A stretch of 64,000 nucleotides of DNA from Halomonas sp. KG2 (GTDB taxonomy: Bacteria; Pseudomonadota; Gammaproteobacteria; Pseudomonadales; Halomonadaceae): positions 496,001 through 560,000 of the forward strand of contig CP098528.1 of the NCBI GenBank assembly GCA_030440445.1, written 5' to 3'. The first letter of the stretch is position 1. Each line of letters starts with the position of its first letter. Shown here piece after piece: positions 7,751-16,054 of the stretch. The notes under the pieces were generated by a model. The model had not been told where the DNA came from, made no database searches, and saw only the letters and a program-made list of their open reading frames with translations. The translations under genes were made by a program, and so were the position numbers.

Positions 7751-9133
7751 ATGACAAAATCTCAAACTGAAAATGCAGATAATAAAGCTGCTCCTAGTGG
7801 TCGTGCCCAGTTCAAAAGCCGTTTCGGCTTTTTAATGGCTGCTGCGGGCGCGGCGGTGGGCCTTGGTAATGTATGGAGCTTTCCCTCAATGGCCGCCAAT
7901 AACGGTGGTGGCGCTTTTCTGTTGATCTATGTCGGGATGGCCTTTGTCCTCGCTTATCCCGCGTTGATGGCGGAGTTGACTTTAGGGCGTTATGCCCAAA
8001 GTGGCGTTATAAATGCCATGGGGCAGCTGGGAGGAAAGGGAGTGCCGCGACGAGCGGGGCAACTGATTGGCCTGGGAGCCATCTGTGTGGCTACGTTAGG
8101 CTTGACCTTCTATGCCATTGTTACAGGATGGCTAATTAGCCAAGCATTAGGGCCTGTAGCACATGTGCTTGGAATGAGCACGGTGGAGAGCTGGTTGGCG
8201 GAGAGTAGCATCGGACGCGATTGGTGGTTGGCATTGGTGGCTATGGCCATGACGATTTGCGTGGTGCTACTGGGGGTTAATCGCGGCATTGAGCGCTGGA
8301 CCAAACGTCTGATGCCTCTACTGATCGTTACCATGCTGGTATTGATTTTAACTATTCTCACCTTCGACGGGGCGATAGAAGGGTTAATGGTTTATCTATT
8401 GCCTGACTTTTCACAAATTAATGCCGAGCTGATGCTGGATGCCATGGGGCAGGCTTTCTTCTCACTGTCCATCGGTATTGGTGCCATGGTGGTTTATGGT
8501 TCTTATCTGAGCCGCAAAGCGAACTTACCCCGAGTGGGGGCCCAGGTGATGTTTATTGATATGGGAGTGGCGTTTATCGCTGGCCTTTTGATTATTCCGT
8601 CGCTCTATGTGGCCAAGGCTGTTGGAGTTGAGGTTTTGAATGAGCAGGGGGAACTGACCAGCTCTGCGACGTTGCTGTTCGATGTGATGCCGGCGATGTT
8701 TACTCGGTTGGGTGTCATAGGTGGCGTGATGGAAGTGTTGTTCTTTGGGTTATTAGCGGTTGCGGCACTGACGTCAATGTTTCCTGCGCTAGAGGTGCCA
8801 GTATCGACGCTGGAGGAAACAGGCAGTCTGTCACGTCGTTTTTCAACATTTCTGATTGGCGGAGTTGCGTTTGCAGGATCGACGCTCATCCTGCTTAATT
8901 TTGATCTGTTGTTTGGTTTGGCGATCGGTCTCACCATTAATAGCATGCCGGTGATTGGCGCTTTAGTTTGTCTCTATGTAGGCTGGCTGATGTCTCGAAA
9001 CGCTAAGCTTAAAGAGTTGTGTCAAGGCGCTCCGGAGATCGAGAGCACTCTATTTTGGCGGCTGTGGCCATGGTATATCCGTGTGGTCTGCCCATTAATG
9101 ATTCTAGTGGTTATGGTGCGAAGTCTCTCCTGA
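7751..9133 (+). CDS. Sodium:neurotransmitter symporter family transporter (probable tryptophan/kynurenine uptake)
   Basis: This 460-residue inner-membrane protein is of the SNF/NSS (LeuT-fold) family. Segment 1 carries the family hallmark AAAGAAVGLGNVWSFPSMAANNGGGAF, which lines the sodium and substrate sites. About 11-12 hydrophobic segments follow. It is 32 bp downstream of the formamidase, completing the kyn unit. Bacterial members include the tryptophan transporter TnaT, so uptake of tryptophan or a kynurenine-type aromatic amino acid is the natural inference. The 57 bases after its stop show no strong plus-strand terminator before the minus-strand repeat array. Confidence 0.88.
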   Translation: MTKSQTENADNKAAPSGRAQFKSRFGFLMAAAGAAVGLGNVWSFPSMAANNGGGAFLLIYVGMAFVLAYPALMAELTLGRYAQSGVINAMGQLGGKGVPRRAGQLIGLGAICVATLGLTFYAIVTGWLISQALGPVAHVLGMSTVESWLAESSIGRDWWLALVAMAMTICVVLLGVNRGIERWTKRLMPLLIVTMLVLILTILTFDGAIEGLMVYLLPDFSQINAELMLDAMGQAFFSLSIGIGAMVVYGSYLSRKANLPRVGAQVMFIDMGVAFIAGLLIIPSLYVAKAVGVEVLNEQGELTSSATLLFDVMPAMFTRLGVIGGVMEVLFFGLLAVAALTSMFPALEVPVSTLEETGSLSRRFSTFLIGGVAFAGSTLILLNFDLLFGLAIGLTINSMPVIGALVCLYVGWLMSRNAKLKELCQGAPEIESTLFWRLWPWYIRVVCPLMILVVMVRSLS

Positions 9134-9190
9134 TAACCCTACTTTGTAGCTTTGTACGACTAACAGCTCGAACACTTCATTGTATTTCGT

Positions 9191-9238
9191 CATGAAAAAC
9201 ACCCCAATCGTTGGATGAGTATTCAACTTTTGGGGTGT
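9191..9238 (-). terminator. Intrinsic terminator closing the tRNA-fMet repeat locus
   Basis: ACACCCCAA (9199-9207) pairs with TTGGGGTGT (9230-9238). Read on the minus strand, the stem is followed by a run of five T (complement of 9194-9198). It lies just beyond the last partial repeat unit and would stop any transcript that passed through the array. Confidence 0.65.
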
Positions 9239-9247
9239 AGTTCACCT

Positions 9248-9718
9248 CTCGGTAACGGCTTTTTCTATGTTTGGTGGCGGGGACCGCCGACGTGAAAACA
9301 AAAGCGAACCGATGACCTGATTGGAATGATGAAGGGCTAAGTCGATGTCTTTGCGTGTTTTCTTCACAAAATTCAGACACAAAAAAGCCGCTATCTTTCG
9401 GTAACGGCTTTTTCTATGTTTGGTGGCGGGGACCGCCGACGTGAAAACAAAAGCGAACCGATGACCTGCTTGGAATGATGAAGGGCTAAGTCGATGTCTT
9501 TGAGCGTTTTCTTCACAAAATTCAGACACAAAAAAGCCGCTACCTTTCGGTAACGGCTTTTTCTATGTTTGGTAGCGGGGACCGCCGACGTGAAAACAAA
9601 AGCGAACCGATGACATACGTGGAATGATGAAGGGCTAAGTCGATGTCTTTGAGCGTTTTCTTCACAAAATTCAGACACAAAAAAGCCGCTACCTTTCGGT
9701 AACGGCTTTTTCTATGTT
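9248..9718 (-). repeat. Three 149-bp tandem repeats plus a partial unit downstream of tRNA-fMet
   Basis: Units lie at 9570-9718, 9421-9569 and 9272-9420, with a partial copy of the unit's end at about 9248-9271; the period is exactly 149 bp. Each unit begins, on the minus strand, with a terminator hairpin, continues with a shared spacer, and ends with the last 15 bases of the tRNA including CCA (TGGTAGCGGGGACCG on the plus strand; the two distal copies carry TGGTGGC). A second match to the tRNA T-arm region (GAACCGATGAC) sits about 17 bases further in. Units differ at only a few bases. The layout strongly resembles the E. coli tyrT repeats that give rtT RNA. Confidence 0.9.
9679..9711 (-). 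terminator. Intrinsic terminator of tRNA-fMet, repeated in each unit
   Basis: On the minus strand, a GCCGTTACC/GGTAGCGGC stem with a GAAA tetraloop (one mismatched pair) is followed by six T. It starts eight bases beyond the CCA end. The same hairpin recurs 149 and 298 bp further on, at about 9530-9562 and 9381-9413, inside the repeat units. Confidence 0.8.
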
Positions 9719-9795
<77 letters not shown>

Positions 9796-9809
9796 TCAAC
9801 GTGTGGCGT

Positions 9810-9837
9810 ATTCTACGCATTTTTAGCGCGAAGTCAA
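9810..9837 (-). promoter_or_regulatory. Sigma-70 promoter of tRNA-fMet
   Basis: On the minus strand, TTGACT (complement of 9832-9837) and TAGAAT (complement of 9810-9815) are separated by 16 bases. The -10 box sits in a TGCGTAGAATACGCC context with a GC-rich discriminator, as in stringently controlled stable-RNA promoters. Transcription would begin around 9803, just before the tRNA. The same TGCGTAGAAT string appears upstream of rpsP. Confidence 0.8.
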
Positions 9838-10071
9838 CCCCCTGCATAAAACGCTTATATTGTTAGGCACGACCTTCATCGTGCTGCAACATTGGAAGAG
9901 TAAAGCTATGCTTCCAATAGGGATAACAAAAAGCTTACTGTCAGTATGTCGTCCAACTAACAATACGACGTGCTGTGAATGCTGAAGCGCTACGGCGCTT
10001 ATTAAGAATGGCTTGCGACATCATCATAGTGCTTAGCGTCCAAGCCGTTTGTCATATCAGGGAGGTAGTCA

Positions 10072-10818
10072 ATGGCCAATCAAGCCCCCGTCGCCTGGGT
10101 AACTGGTGGAACTGGTGGAATCGGAACGTCAATTTGCCATTCATTGGCGGATGCGGGTTATTTGGTAGTCGCGGGATATCATAATCCTGAAAAAGCCAAA
10201 ACCTGGCTGGAAACCCAGCAAGCCGCCGGTTACGACAACATCGCGTTATCGGGTGTTGATCTTTCCGATCACAATGCCTGCCTAGAAGGTGCTCGCGAAA
10301 TCCAAGAAAAATATGGGCCTATCAGCGTGTTAGTTAACTGCGCTGGCATCACTCGCGATGGCACCATGAAGAAGATGTCCTATGAGCAGTGGTATCAAGT
10401 GATCGATACCAACCTTAATAGCGTCTTCAACACGTGCCGCAGCGTTATTGAAATGATGCTGGAGCAGGGCTACGGTCGCATCATCAATATTTCTTCTATC
10501 AATGGCCGTAAAGGTCAATTCGGGCAAGTGAACTATGCGGCTGCCAAAGCAGGTATGCATGGGTTGACCATGTCGCTGGCTCAAGAAACGGCAACCAAAG
10601 GTATTACGGTGAATACCGTGTCGCCCGGCTACATTGCCACCGATATGATCATGAAAATTCCCGAGCAGGTGCGTGAAGCCATTCGTGAAACTATTCCAGT
10701 GAAGCGTTACGGTACACCGGAGGAGATCGGTCGCTTGGTAACATTCTTGGCAGATAAAGAGTCAGGCTTTATTACTGGCGCCAATATTGATATTAACGGC
10801 GGTCAGTTTATGGGCTAA
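10072..10818 (+). CDS. phaB: Acetoacetyl-CoA reductase (short-chain dehydrogenase)
   Basis: This 248-residue NADPH-dependent reductase converts acetoacetyl-CoA to (R)-3-hydroxybutyryl-CoA for polyhydroxybutyrate synthesis. Visible are the dinucleotide motif TGGTGGIGTSI (residues 11-21), NCAG near residue 90, catalytic Ser in ISSINGRKGQFGQ, and the YAAAKAG Tyr-Lys pair. The ISSINGRKGQFGQxNYAAAKAGMHG context is characteristic of PhaB, rather than FabG, which normally has GNxGQxNY. GGGAGG precedes the ATG at good spacing. It stands alone: no phaA or phaC is adjacent. A hairpin at 10864-10888 follows. Confidence 0.88.
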   Translation: MANQAPVAWVTGGTGGIGTSICHSLADAGYLVVAGYHNPEKAKTWLETQQAAGYDNIALSGVDLSDHNACLEGAREIQEKYGPISVLVNCAGITRDGTMKKMSYEQWYQVIDTNLNSVFNTCRSVIEMMLEQGYGRIINISSINGRKGQFGQVNYAAAKAGMHGLTMSLAQETATKGITVNTVSPGYIATDMIMKIPEQVREAIRETIPVKRYGTPEEIGRLVTFLADKESGFITGANIDINGGQFMG

Positions 10819-10863
10819 TCGCCCAACGCGATTAGCTGATTTATTCAATTACGGTAAAGCGCA

Positions 10864-10888
10864 AACGGGAGGCCATTCGCCTCCCGTT
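10864..10888 (+). terminator. Terminator-like hairpin after phaB
   Basis: AACGGGAGGC (10864-10873) pairs with GCCTCCCGTT (10879-10888) around a five-base loop. The following sequence is only weakly T-rich. It sits between the convergent ends of phaB and the DUF349 gene and could serve either strand. Confidence 0.6.
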
Positions 10889-10926
10889 GTCATTACTGGG
10901 GATAAAATACCTATATAGAATAGAGG

Positions 10927-13734
10927 TTAGGGATGTGGTACCCGCGCTAGGCGACTAAAAAGATTGTCAAACTCTTCTGCTTCCTTGCGCCACAATTGGT
11001 TAGGCATGGGGCCAAGCGCTATGAGTGCTGCTAATATGCCGATGATCTCATCTGGTCGGCTACGCTCGTTATTGATTCCTTCATTTAGCCGTTCTACTTG
11101 AATCGCCAGGCGGAGAGGTTCATCACGCTGCTTAACGCTACCTAACGCGAGCAAAGACAAATGCACTCTCAGGCGAGCCAGCCCATCTTCTAGCTCAGTA
11201 AGTTTTTCGGCTGAGAGGGGAGTGGGAGTGGTTAGCCGCGCATGATTGCGCTGCTGATGAGCCTCCATAAAAATAGCAGGCAGCTCCCCACTCAATACCT
11301 CTTTCGCATTAATTGCTTGTGGCTCTTCGCCTGCTAGCGCTTGTTGGTCTGCGGCGATATGCGCATTTACCAGCGGTAAGGCGCTGTGCCATTGCTGCAC
11401 GGTATGAGCAATTTCCAGGCGGCTTAAGCGCTCGCGTTTAGCTCTTACAATGCCGCTAAGGCGTTTCTGCATGCCGTCACTTCGTCGATTACGCGGCAAC
11501 GGCTCAAGCTGGCTTATGCTTTCTAGATAAGACTCAAGGGTGGCAGATTCTTCGGCTTGCGTCGGCTGCCAGCTATCCATTTCGTCAATTAATGTTTGCA
11601 GCTGATCGAGCTTTTGTTGTTGGCGAGTTGCCTGCTCATGCTTATGGGCGTCACGCTGAGCAAAGAGCTGATCGCAGGTATGACGAAAGGCTTTCCATAG
11701 GGCTTGTTCTTCGCCTTTTGGAGCACGACCCAGCGCGCGCCACTGCTGCTGTAGCTGCTTTGTGCTTGCGATGCGGGCGGCTAAGGGTGACTCGGCGTCA
11801 TCTTGTAAGCTTTTAGCTTGTTCGATAAGCATGCGCTTTTGACTGGCGATCTGTTCCGCTCGCTGGTCAATAAGCGCTTGAAGGCGATGACGGATAGCCC
11901 CGAAGCGACGGCCAACGGTTTCTGATTGATCCCGAGGAACTGGAGAGTAGTGACGCCACTGGTGGCGGGCTTTATCACGGATCTCGCGCAATACATCGGG
12001 GTCGGCATCCTCTGCTGGCTGATCAAGCAATGTTTCAAGTTGTTCGCAGAGTGCTTCACGGCCTTTAAGGTTGGCGTCACGCTCTTGATTAAGCTGTTCT
12101 CGCCAGGGAGCCAAAAGCTCGTGAATGCGATCAGAAGCCGCGCGAAAGCGTGCCGACTGTTCGCGGTTAGCAGCGGCATCGCCGAGCGATTTCCACTCCT
12201 TTACCAACTGGCGATGATGGCGATCTAAGGCGACGTCTGCCATGTGTTGATCGTCAGCCAGCGCTTCGATGCTAGCGCAGAGTTGCTCGCGTTTAGGACC
12301 GGCCACAAAACCGCGCCAATCGCGTAGTTCTGCCAAGCGTGCGCCTAGCTGTTTCACGCGTGCTTTTAGCGGCTTGGCTTCTTCCCCTATCAGTTCGTCG
12401 ATGGAGGGCTTGAGGCGTTGATAGAGGCGGCTGGCACTTTTAAAGGCACCACGCTCTAACAAGTGTTCAAAGTTATCCACGTCGGCGCTAAGCGCGTTAA
12501 GTGACGCGGTAGGGGTGGGTTTGGTAGAAACGTCAGCATCTTTTAGCGCTTGTGCATGCTTGAGTAGCTCTGGAGGCGTTATGTGTTTAGGCCAAGCGCA
12601 CTGCTTAACGTACCTGGCAATGGCTACGTTATCTTGGTTGGCAATGGCTGTTTCTATATCTGCGCTGATGGTTTGCCAGCGCTGCCATGCTTCCATGCAT
12701 ACTTCATAGCGTTTCAGTGCTTGGTTATAGCGTTGCTGAACACTCTCACCAGGCGGGTGTTGATCTGACAGGGACTGCCAACGCTGGCCGAGTAGATGGC
12801 GTTGAGCCCGTAGGCTATCGATATCCTGAACTGTTAGCTGCTCTGCATGTGTCAGGCCCTCTAACGTTTCTTCAAGGCCTTCCAGCAGTTGATCGCGAGT
12901 TCGTTCAATCTCTTCGCGATGAGCAATGCTCTGCTGACGCGCTTGTTCTTGCGTTTCATGATGATGCAGTGTTTTTCGGCAGCTAAGCGCTGCCTGATGA
13001 AAACGCTGCTCTTGCGTCACGCTGGGTGGGTGGGAAAGGCTTTGCCACTCACGCTCCAAATGACGGAAACGACCACCATACAGCGGCTCCCAGGGAGCCC
13101 TGGCGTGCTGTTCTAACTGTCTGAGCAGATGCTCACGCTGGGCTTGCTGATCCGCTAGCCACTCAGCATCATTGCGCAGTTGGGTGAGCTTTTCTCGCGC
13201 CAGACGAATGACCTGGCGGTCACGACGCGCTTCTTTTAATAGTTTTTTGAGACTCTCTTCACTGTCAATTCGTTGAGCTGCTTGATGGCGCACCGCTGCC
13301 ACGCCGTTATGGCAAGCTTGGTGAACGAGGTCGTTTTCATCGGTTAATTGCTCTAACGCAGCGAGCCTCAGGTTAAGATTGTCTCCCTGAAGCGCAATGG
13401 CGTTGAGCAACCGAGGCTCCGATAGCTCTGACACGATAGCCTGCCGCTTTTGTAGGTCGGTATGGCCCTGTGCGCCACATAAGCGCTGGCAAGCTGCGTT
13501 AAACCAAGCCTCGTCTTGACGATGCTCTGGAAGCGCATTGACAAGCTCCGCTAAGTCATCAAGGGCCAGTAGAGCAGCAAGCTGGATGTTACTCTCGTTA
13601 TCCTGTGCTAATTGCTTTAGCGCTTGTTGCTGTTCTGGTTGTTGAGGGTCAAGCTGGTCGAGTGCCTTGAGACGCACCTCGGGATCAGGGTGCTGCCACC
13701 GAGGAGCGAACAGGCGTCTTAACAGTCCGTGCAT
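10927..13734 (-). CDS. Large DUF349-domain coiled-coil protein
   Basis: This 935-residue soluble protein has an N-terminal region of HEAT-like helical pairs (about residues 1-180: PEVRLKALDQL, NIQLAALLALDDL, NLRLAALEQL). Several DUF349 segments follow, the clearest being QQQWRALGRAPKGEEQALWKAFRHTCDQLF near residues 650-690, whose W..LG.AP....LW..F...CD..F pattern defines the family. Long Gln/Arg/Glu-rich helices separate them. No catalytic motif is visible and the function is unknown. It is transcribed divergently from minC with about 180 bp between, an arrangement common in related gammaproteobacteria. Start chosen at the first ATG; the first residues (HGLLRRLFAPRWQHPDPEVR) look like a natural N-terminus. 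Confidence 0.8.
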   Translation of the reverse strand: MHGLLRRLFAPRWQHPDPEVRLKALDQLDPQQPEQQQALKQLAQDNESNIQLAALLALDDLAELVNALPEHRQDEAWFNAACQRLCGAQGHTDLQKRQAIVSELSEPRLLNAIALQGDNLNLRLAALEQLTDENDLVHQACHNGVAAVRHQAAQRIDSEESLKKLLKEARRDRQVIRLAREKLTQLRNDAEWLADQQAQREHLLRQLEQHARAPWEPLYGGRFRHLEREWQSLSHPPSVTQEQRFHQAALSCRKTLHHHETQEQARQQSIAHREEIERTRDQLLEGLEETLEGLTHAEQLTVQDIDSLRAQRHLLGQRWQSLSDQHPPGESVQQRYNQALKRYEVCMEAWQRWQTISADIETAIANQDNVAIARYVKQCAWPKHITPPELLKHAQALKDADVSTKPTPTASLNALSADVDNFEHLLERGAFKSASRLYQRLKPSIDELIGEEAKPLKARVKQLGARLAELRDWRGFVAGPKREQLCASIEALADDQHMADVALDRHHRQLVKEWKSLGDAAANREQSARFRAASDRIHELLAPWREQLNQERDANLKGREALCEQLETLLDQPAEDADPDVLREIRDKARHQWRHYSPVPRDQSETVGRRFGAIRHRLQALIDQRAEQIASQKRMLIEQAKSLQDDAESPLAARIASTKQLQQQWRALGRAPKGEEQALWKAFRHTCDQLFAQRDAHKHEQATRQQQKLDQLQTLIDEMDSWQPTQAEESATLESYLESISQLEPLPRNRRSDGMQKRLSGIVRAKRERLSRLEIAHTVQQWHSALPLVNAHIAADQQALAGEEPQAINAKEVLSGELPAIFMEAHQQRNHARLTTPTPLSAEKLTELEDGLARLRVHLSLLALGSVKQRDEPLRLAIQVERLNEGINNERSRPDEIIGILAALIALGPMPNQLWRKEAEEFDNLFSRLARVPHP

Positions 13735-13917
13735 GGATCATCCTGCAGAGAGGTGCGTAGCGTGAAAAAAAATCAACTACCGATGACAGATAGTTGCAGT
13801 CATCGGCGCTGTCGCTTAGCTTTGCTGTAGGCGCTGTGATGATTAATACTTCTTCACAACACCCAGCGCGAGATTGCGCTACCTTTATCTTACCTGAACA
13901 TGACATGGAGTTCGGCC

Positions 13918-14667
13918 ATGAGCCTCAACGCCAACAGTGCCGACATTGCCTTCACCTTTAAAGGTGGCATGCTGCCAATGACCGTCATGGAATTGAGCAG
14001 TGCTGACCCGGAACACATACGAAGTCAGCTAGCTGGCAAGTTGTCGCAATCCCCCGCGTTCTTTCAGCATACACCGGTTGTGCTGAGCGTGGAAAAACTC
14101 GATGAACCTCACTTGGCGCTTGAGCGCATTTGCGCGGTATGTCGCGATCATAAATTACTGCCGGTAGCTGTACGTGGCGGAGCCGAGCCAGTACGTCAAT
14201 CCGCCTGGGCATTAGGACTAGGCTGGTTTGCCCCTGTTGAAGAAGGGCGGGCTAGGCTATTAGAGAGCGTTGATGCTACTGCTACCTCTGATGACGCCAT
14301 AGACGAGGTGGAAGCTGCCGACCAGGAAGTGGTTGCGGTAGCAACGCGATTATTTCGCGGTACGGTGCGTTCTGGCCAGCAGGTAAGCGCATCAGAAGGC
14401 GATTTAGTGGTTATTGGGGCAGTAAATGCGGGCGCTGAAGTCCTGGCGGCTGGTAGTATCCACGTCTACGGAGCGCTTCGCGGACGTGCCTTGGCGGGTA
14501 TTCATGGCAATACCCAGGCGGGTATTTACTGTCGAGAATTAGAAGCAGAGCTTCTTTCTGTGGCAGGCAATTACAAACGGTTAGAAGACATTGATTCACA
14601 GTTGCTTGGCCGTGCCACAGAGGTGCATTTCGCTAAAGAGCAGCTGGAAATTAAGCCGCTGGGTTAA
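13918..14667 (+). CDS. minC: Septum-site determining protein MinC
   Basis: MinC inhibits FtsZ ring formation away from midcell and works with MinD at the membrane. The N-terminal domain ([17 protein letters not shown] onward) precedes a short acidic linker. The C-terminal right-handed beta-helix domain shows the expected [41 protein letters not shown] pattern, which binds MinD and FtsZ. The ATG at 13918 is preferred over the GTG/ATG frame start at 13900 because GGAG is eight bases upstream. The protein is then 249 residues. It is followed by minD after 157 bp. Confidence 0.95.
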   Translation: [249 protein letters not shown]

Positions 14668-14824
14668 TTCAAACGCATGAGCGTGTGTTGGTGCTTAATG
14701 CCTAGCGACGTCGCAAGCGCTATACGTTACAGTATGTCATGTTGTTGACATTGATGTTCCCGTTATGCGCAGTGCGACCCTTAAAACGCGCTCGCGATGA
14801 ACGACTTCAAGAAGGAAGTAACTC

Positions 14825-15643
14825 TTGGCCAAAATTATTGTAGTGACCTCCGGTAAAGGGGGGGTTGGTAAGACCACTAGCGCTGCCGCTATTTCAACAG
14901 GACTTGCCCTGCGCGGTAAAAAAACAGTCGTTATTGATTTCGACGTTGGTCTACGTAACCTCGACCTGATCATGGGCTGTGAGCGCCGCGTTGTTTATGA
15001 CTTGGTAAACGTTATCCAAGGGGAAGCAGGGCTTAACCAAGCGCTGATTCGCGATAAACGCGTTGAAAACTTATTTATTCTTCCAGCCTCTCAAACCCGT
15101 GATAAAGATGCACTGACGCAGGAAGGCGTAGAGCGAATCCTTGAGCAGCTCAAACAAGATTTTGATTTTATCTTGTGTGACTCTCCCGCAGGTATCGAGA
15201 GGGGGGCTCAACTCGCTATGTACTTCGCTGATGAAGCGATTGTTGTCACGAATCCTGAAGTTTCCTCAGTGCGTGACTCTGACCGCATTTTGGGATTGCT
15301 TGGCTCCAAGACGCGGCGCGCTGAACAAAGCTTAGATCCTGTTAAAGAGCATCTGCTGATTACGCGCTATAACCCCTCTCGCGTAACGTCTGGGGACATG
15401 CTGACCCTTGATGATATTCGTGAAATCTTGTCTATCGATCTGCTTGGCTTAATCCCTGAGTCCGAAGCGGTATTACGTGCATCGAACCAGGGGGTTCCCG
15501 TTACTCACGATGCGGCGAGCGATGCAGGTCAGGCGTATTCAGATACTGTATCGCGCCTATTAGGTGAAGATATGCCTCTGCGCTTCCATGAAGTACAGCG
15601 TAAGGGATTGTTGAACCGTATGTTCGGGGGTGGTCGGCGATGA
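14825..15643 (+). CDS. minD: Septum-site determining ATPase MinD
   Basis: MinD is a ParA-type ATPase that binds the membrane in its ATP form, recruits MinC and is released by MinE, giving pole-to-pole oscillation. The deviant Walker A GKGGVGKT (with Lys11 and Lys16) is at residues 10-17. [15 protein letters not shown] forms the Walker B region. The C-terminus [10 protein letters not shown] is the amphipathic membrane-targeting helix. The start is TTG, supported by AAGGAAG upstream and by the universal [10 protein letters not shown] start of the family. The stop overlaps minE by four bases. Confidence 0.97.
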   Translation: MAKIIVVTSGKGGVGKTTSAAAISTGLALRGKKTVVIDFDVGLRNLDLIMGCERRVVYDLVNVIQGEAGLNQALIRDKRVENLFILPASQTRDKDALTQEGVERILEQLKQDFDFILCDSPAGIERGAQLAMYFADEAIVVTNPEVSSVRDSDRILGLLGSKTRRAEQSLDPVKEHLLITRYNPSRVTSGDMLTLDDIREILSIDLLGLIPESEAVLRASNQGVPVTHDAASDAGQAYSDTVSRLLGEDMPLRFHEVQRKGLLNRMFGGGRR

Positions 15644-15891
15644 AATTGCTGGAGTTCTTGAAGCGTGAGCGCAAGAAATCCGCCTCGGTGGCTAAGGAGC
15701 GTTTGCAAATTATCGTGGCGCATCAGCGCGGCCAGCGCGGTCAGCCAGATTATATGCCGCTGCTCGAGCGCGAGCTGTTGGAAGTCATTCGTCGTTATGT
15801 ACAGGTCGATGATGATGCCATTCAAATTTCGCTGGATAGCGAAGACAATTGCTCAGTGTTGGAGCTCAACGTTACGCTGCCGAAAGGTTGA
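15640..15891 (+). CDS. minE: Cell division topological specificity factor MinE
   Basis: MinE is 83 residues long and stimulates MinD ATPase, setting the oscillation that keeps division at midcell. It starts with the membrane-binding [11 protein letters not shown] helix, followed by the MinD-contact segment [17 protein letters not shown]. The C-terminal topological domain ends with [12 protein letters not shown]. The ATGA overlap with minD shows translational coupling. A weak stem (ATAGCCA/TGGCTAT, about 15911-15935) follows, but no clear terminator. Confidence 0.96.
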   Translation: MKLLEFLKRERKKSASVAKERLQIIVAHQRGQRGQPDYMPLLERELLEVIRRYVQVDDDAIQISLDSEDNCSVLELNVTLPKG

Positions 15892-16054
15892 CGTTTCCAT
15901 ATGGAAGCAGCATAGCCAGTCATTAAGCGTGGCTATTCGCTAAGAGGGGCGGCGAGAGGCGCTGCGGTTGTGCTAGGCTTGGGCTTTTGTACCCGCTTCG
16001 GCAAGCGCTTCGTTGGCTTGTAGGCGGGAAGCTACGCTCAAGGAGATTTCATCA

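Noticed and set aside
9177..9678. Overlapping minus-strand open frames (67-95 codons, beginning MSEFCEEN) repeated every 149 bp
   Set aside because: They start with GTG right after a terminator T-run without any ribosome binding site. Their similarity to each other follows from the DNA repeat. A short basic peptide like E. coli Tpr cannot be excluded, but nothing supports translation.
9248..9718. CRISPR array
   Set aside because: The period is 149 bp with no unique spacers between short repeats and no cas genes. The units are contiguous tandem copies containing a tRNA end and terminator.
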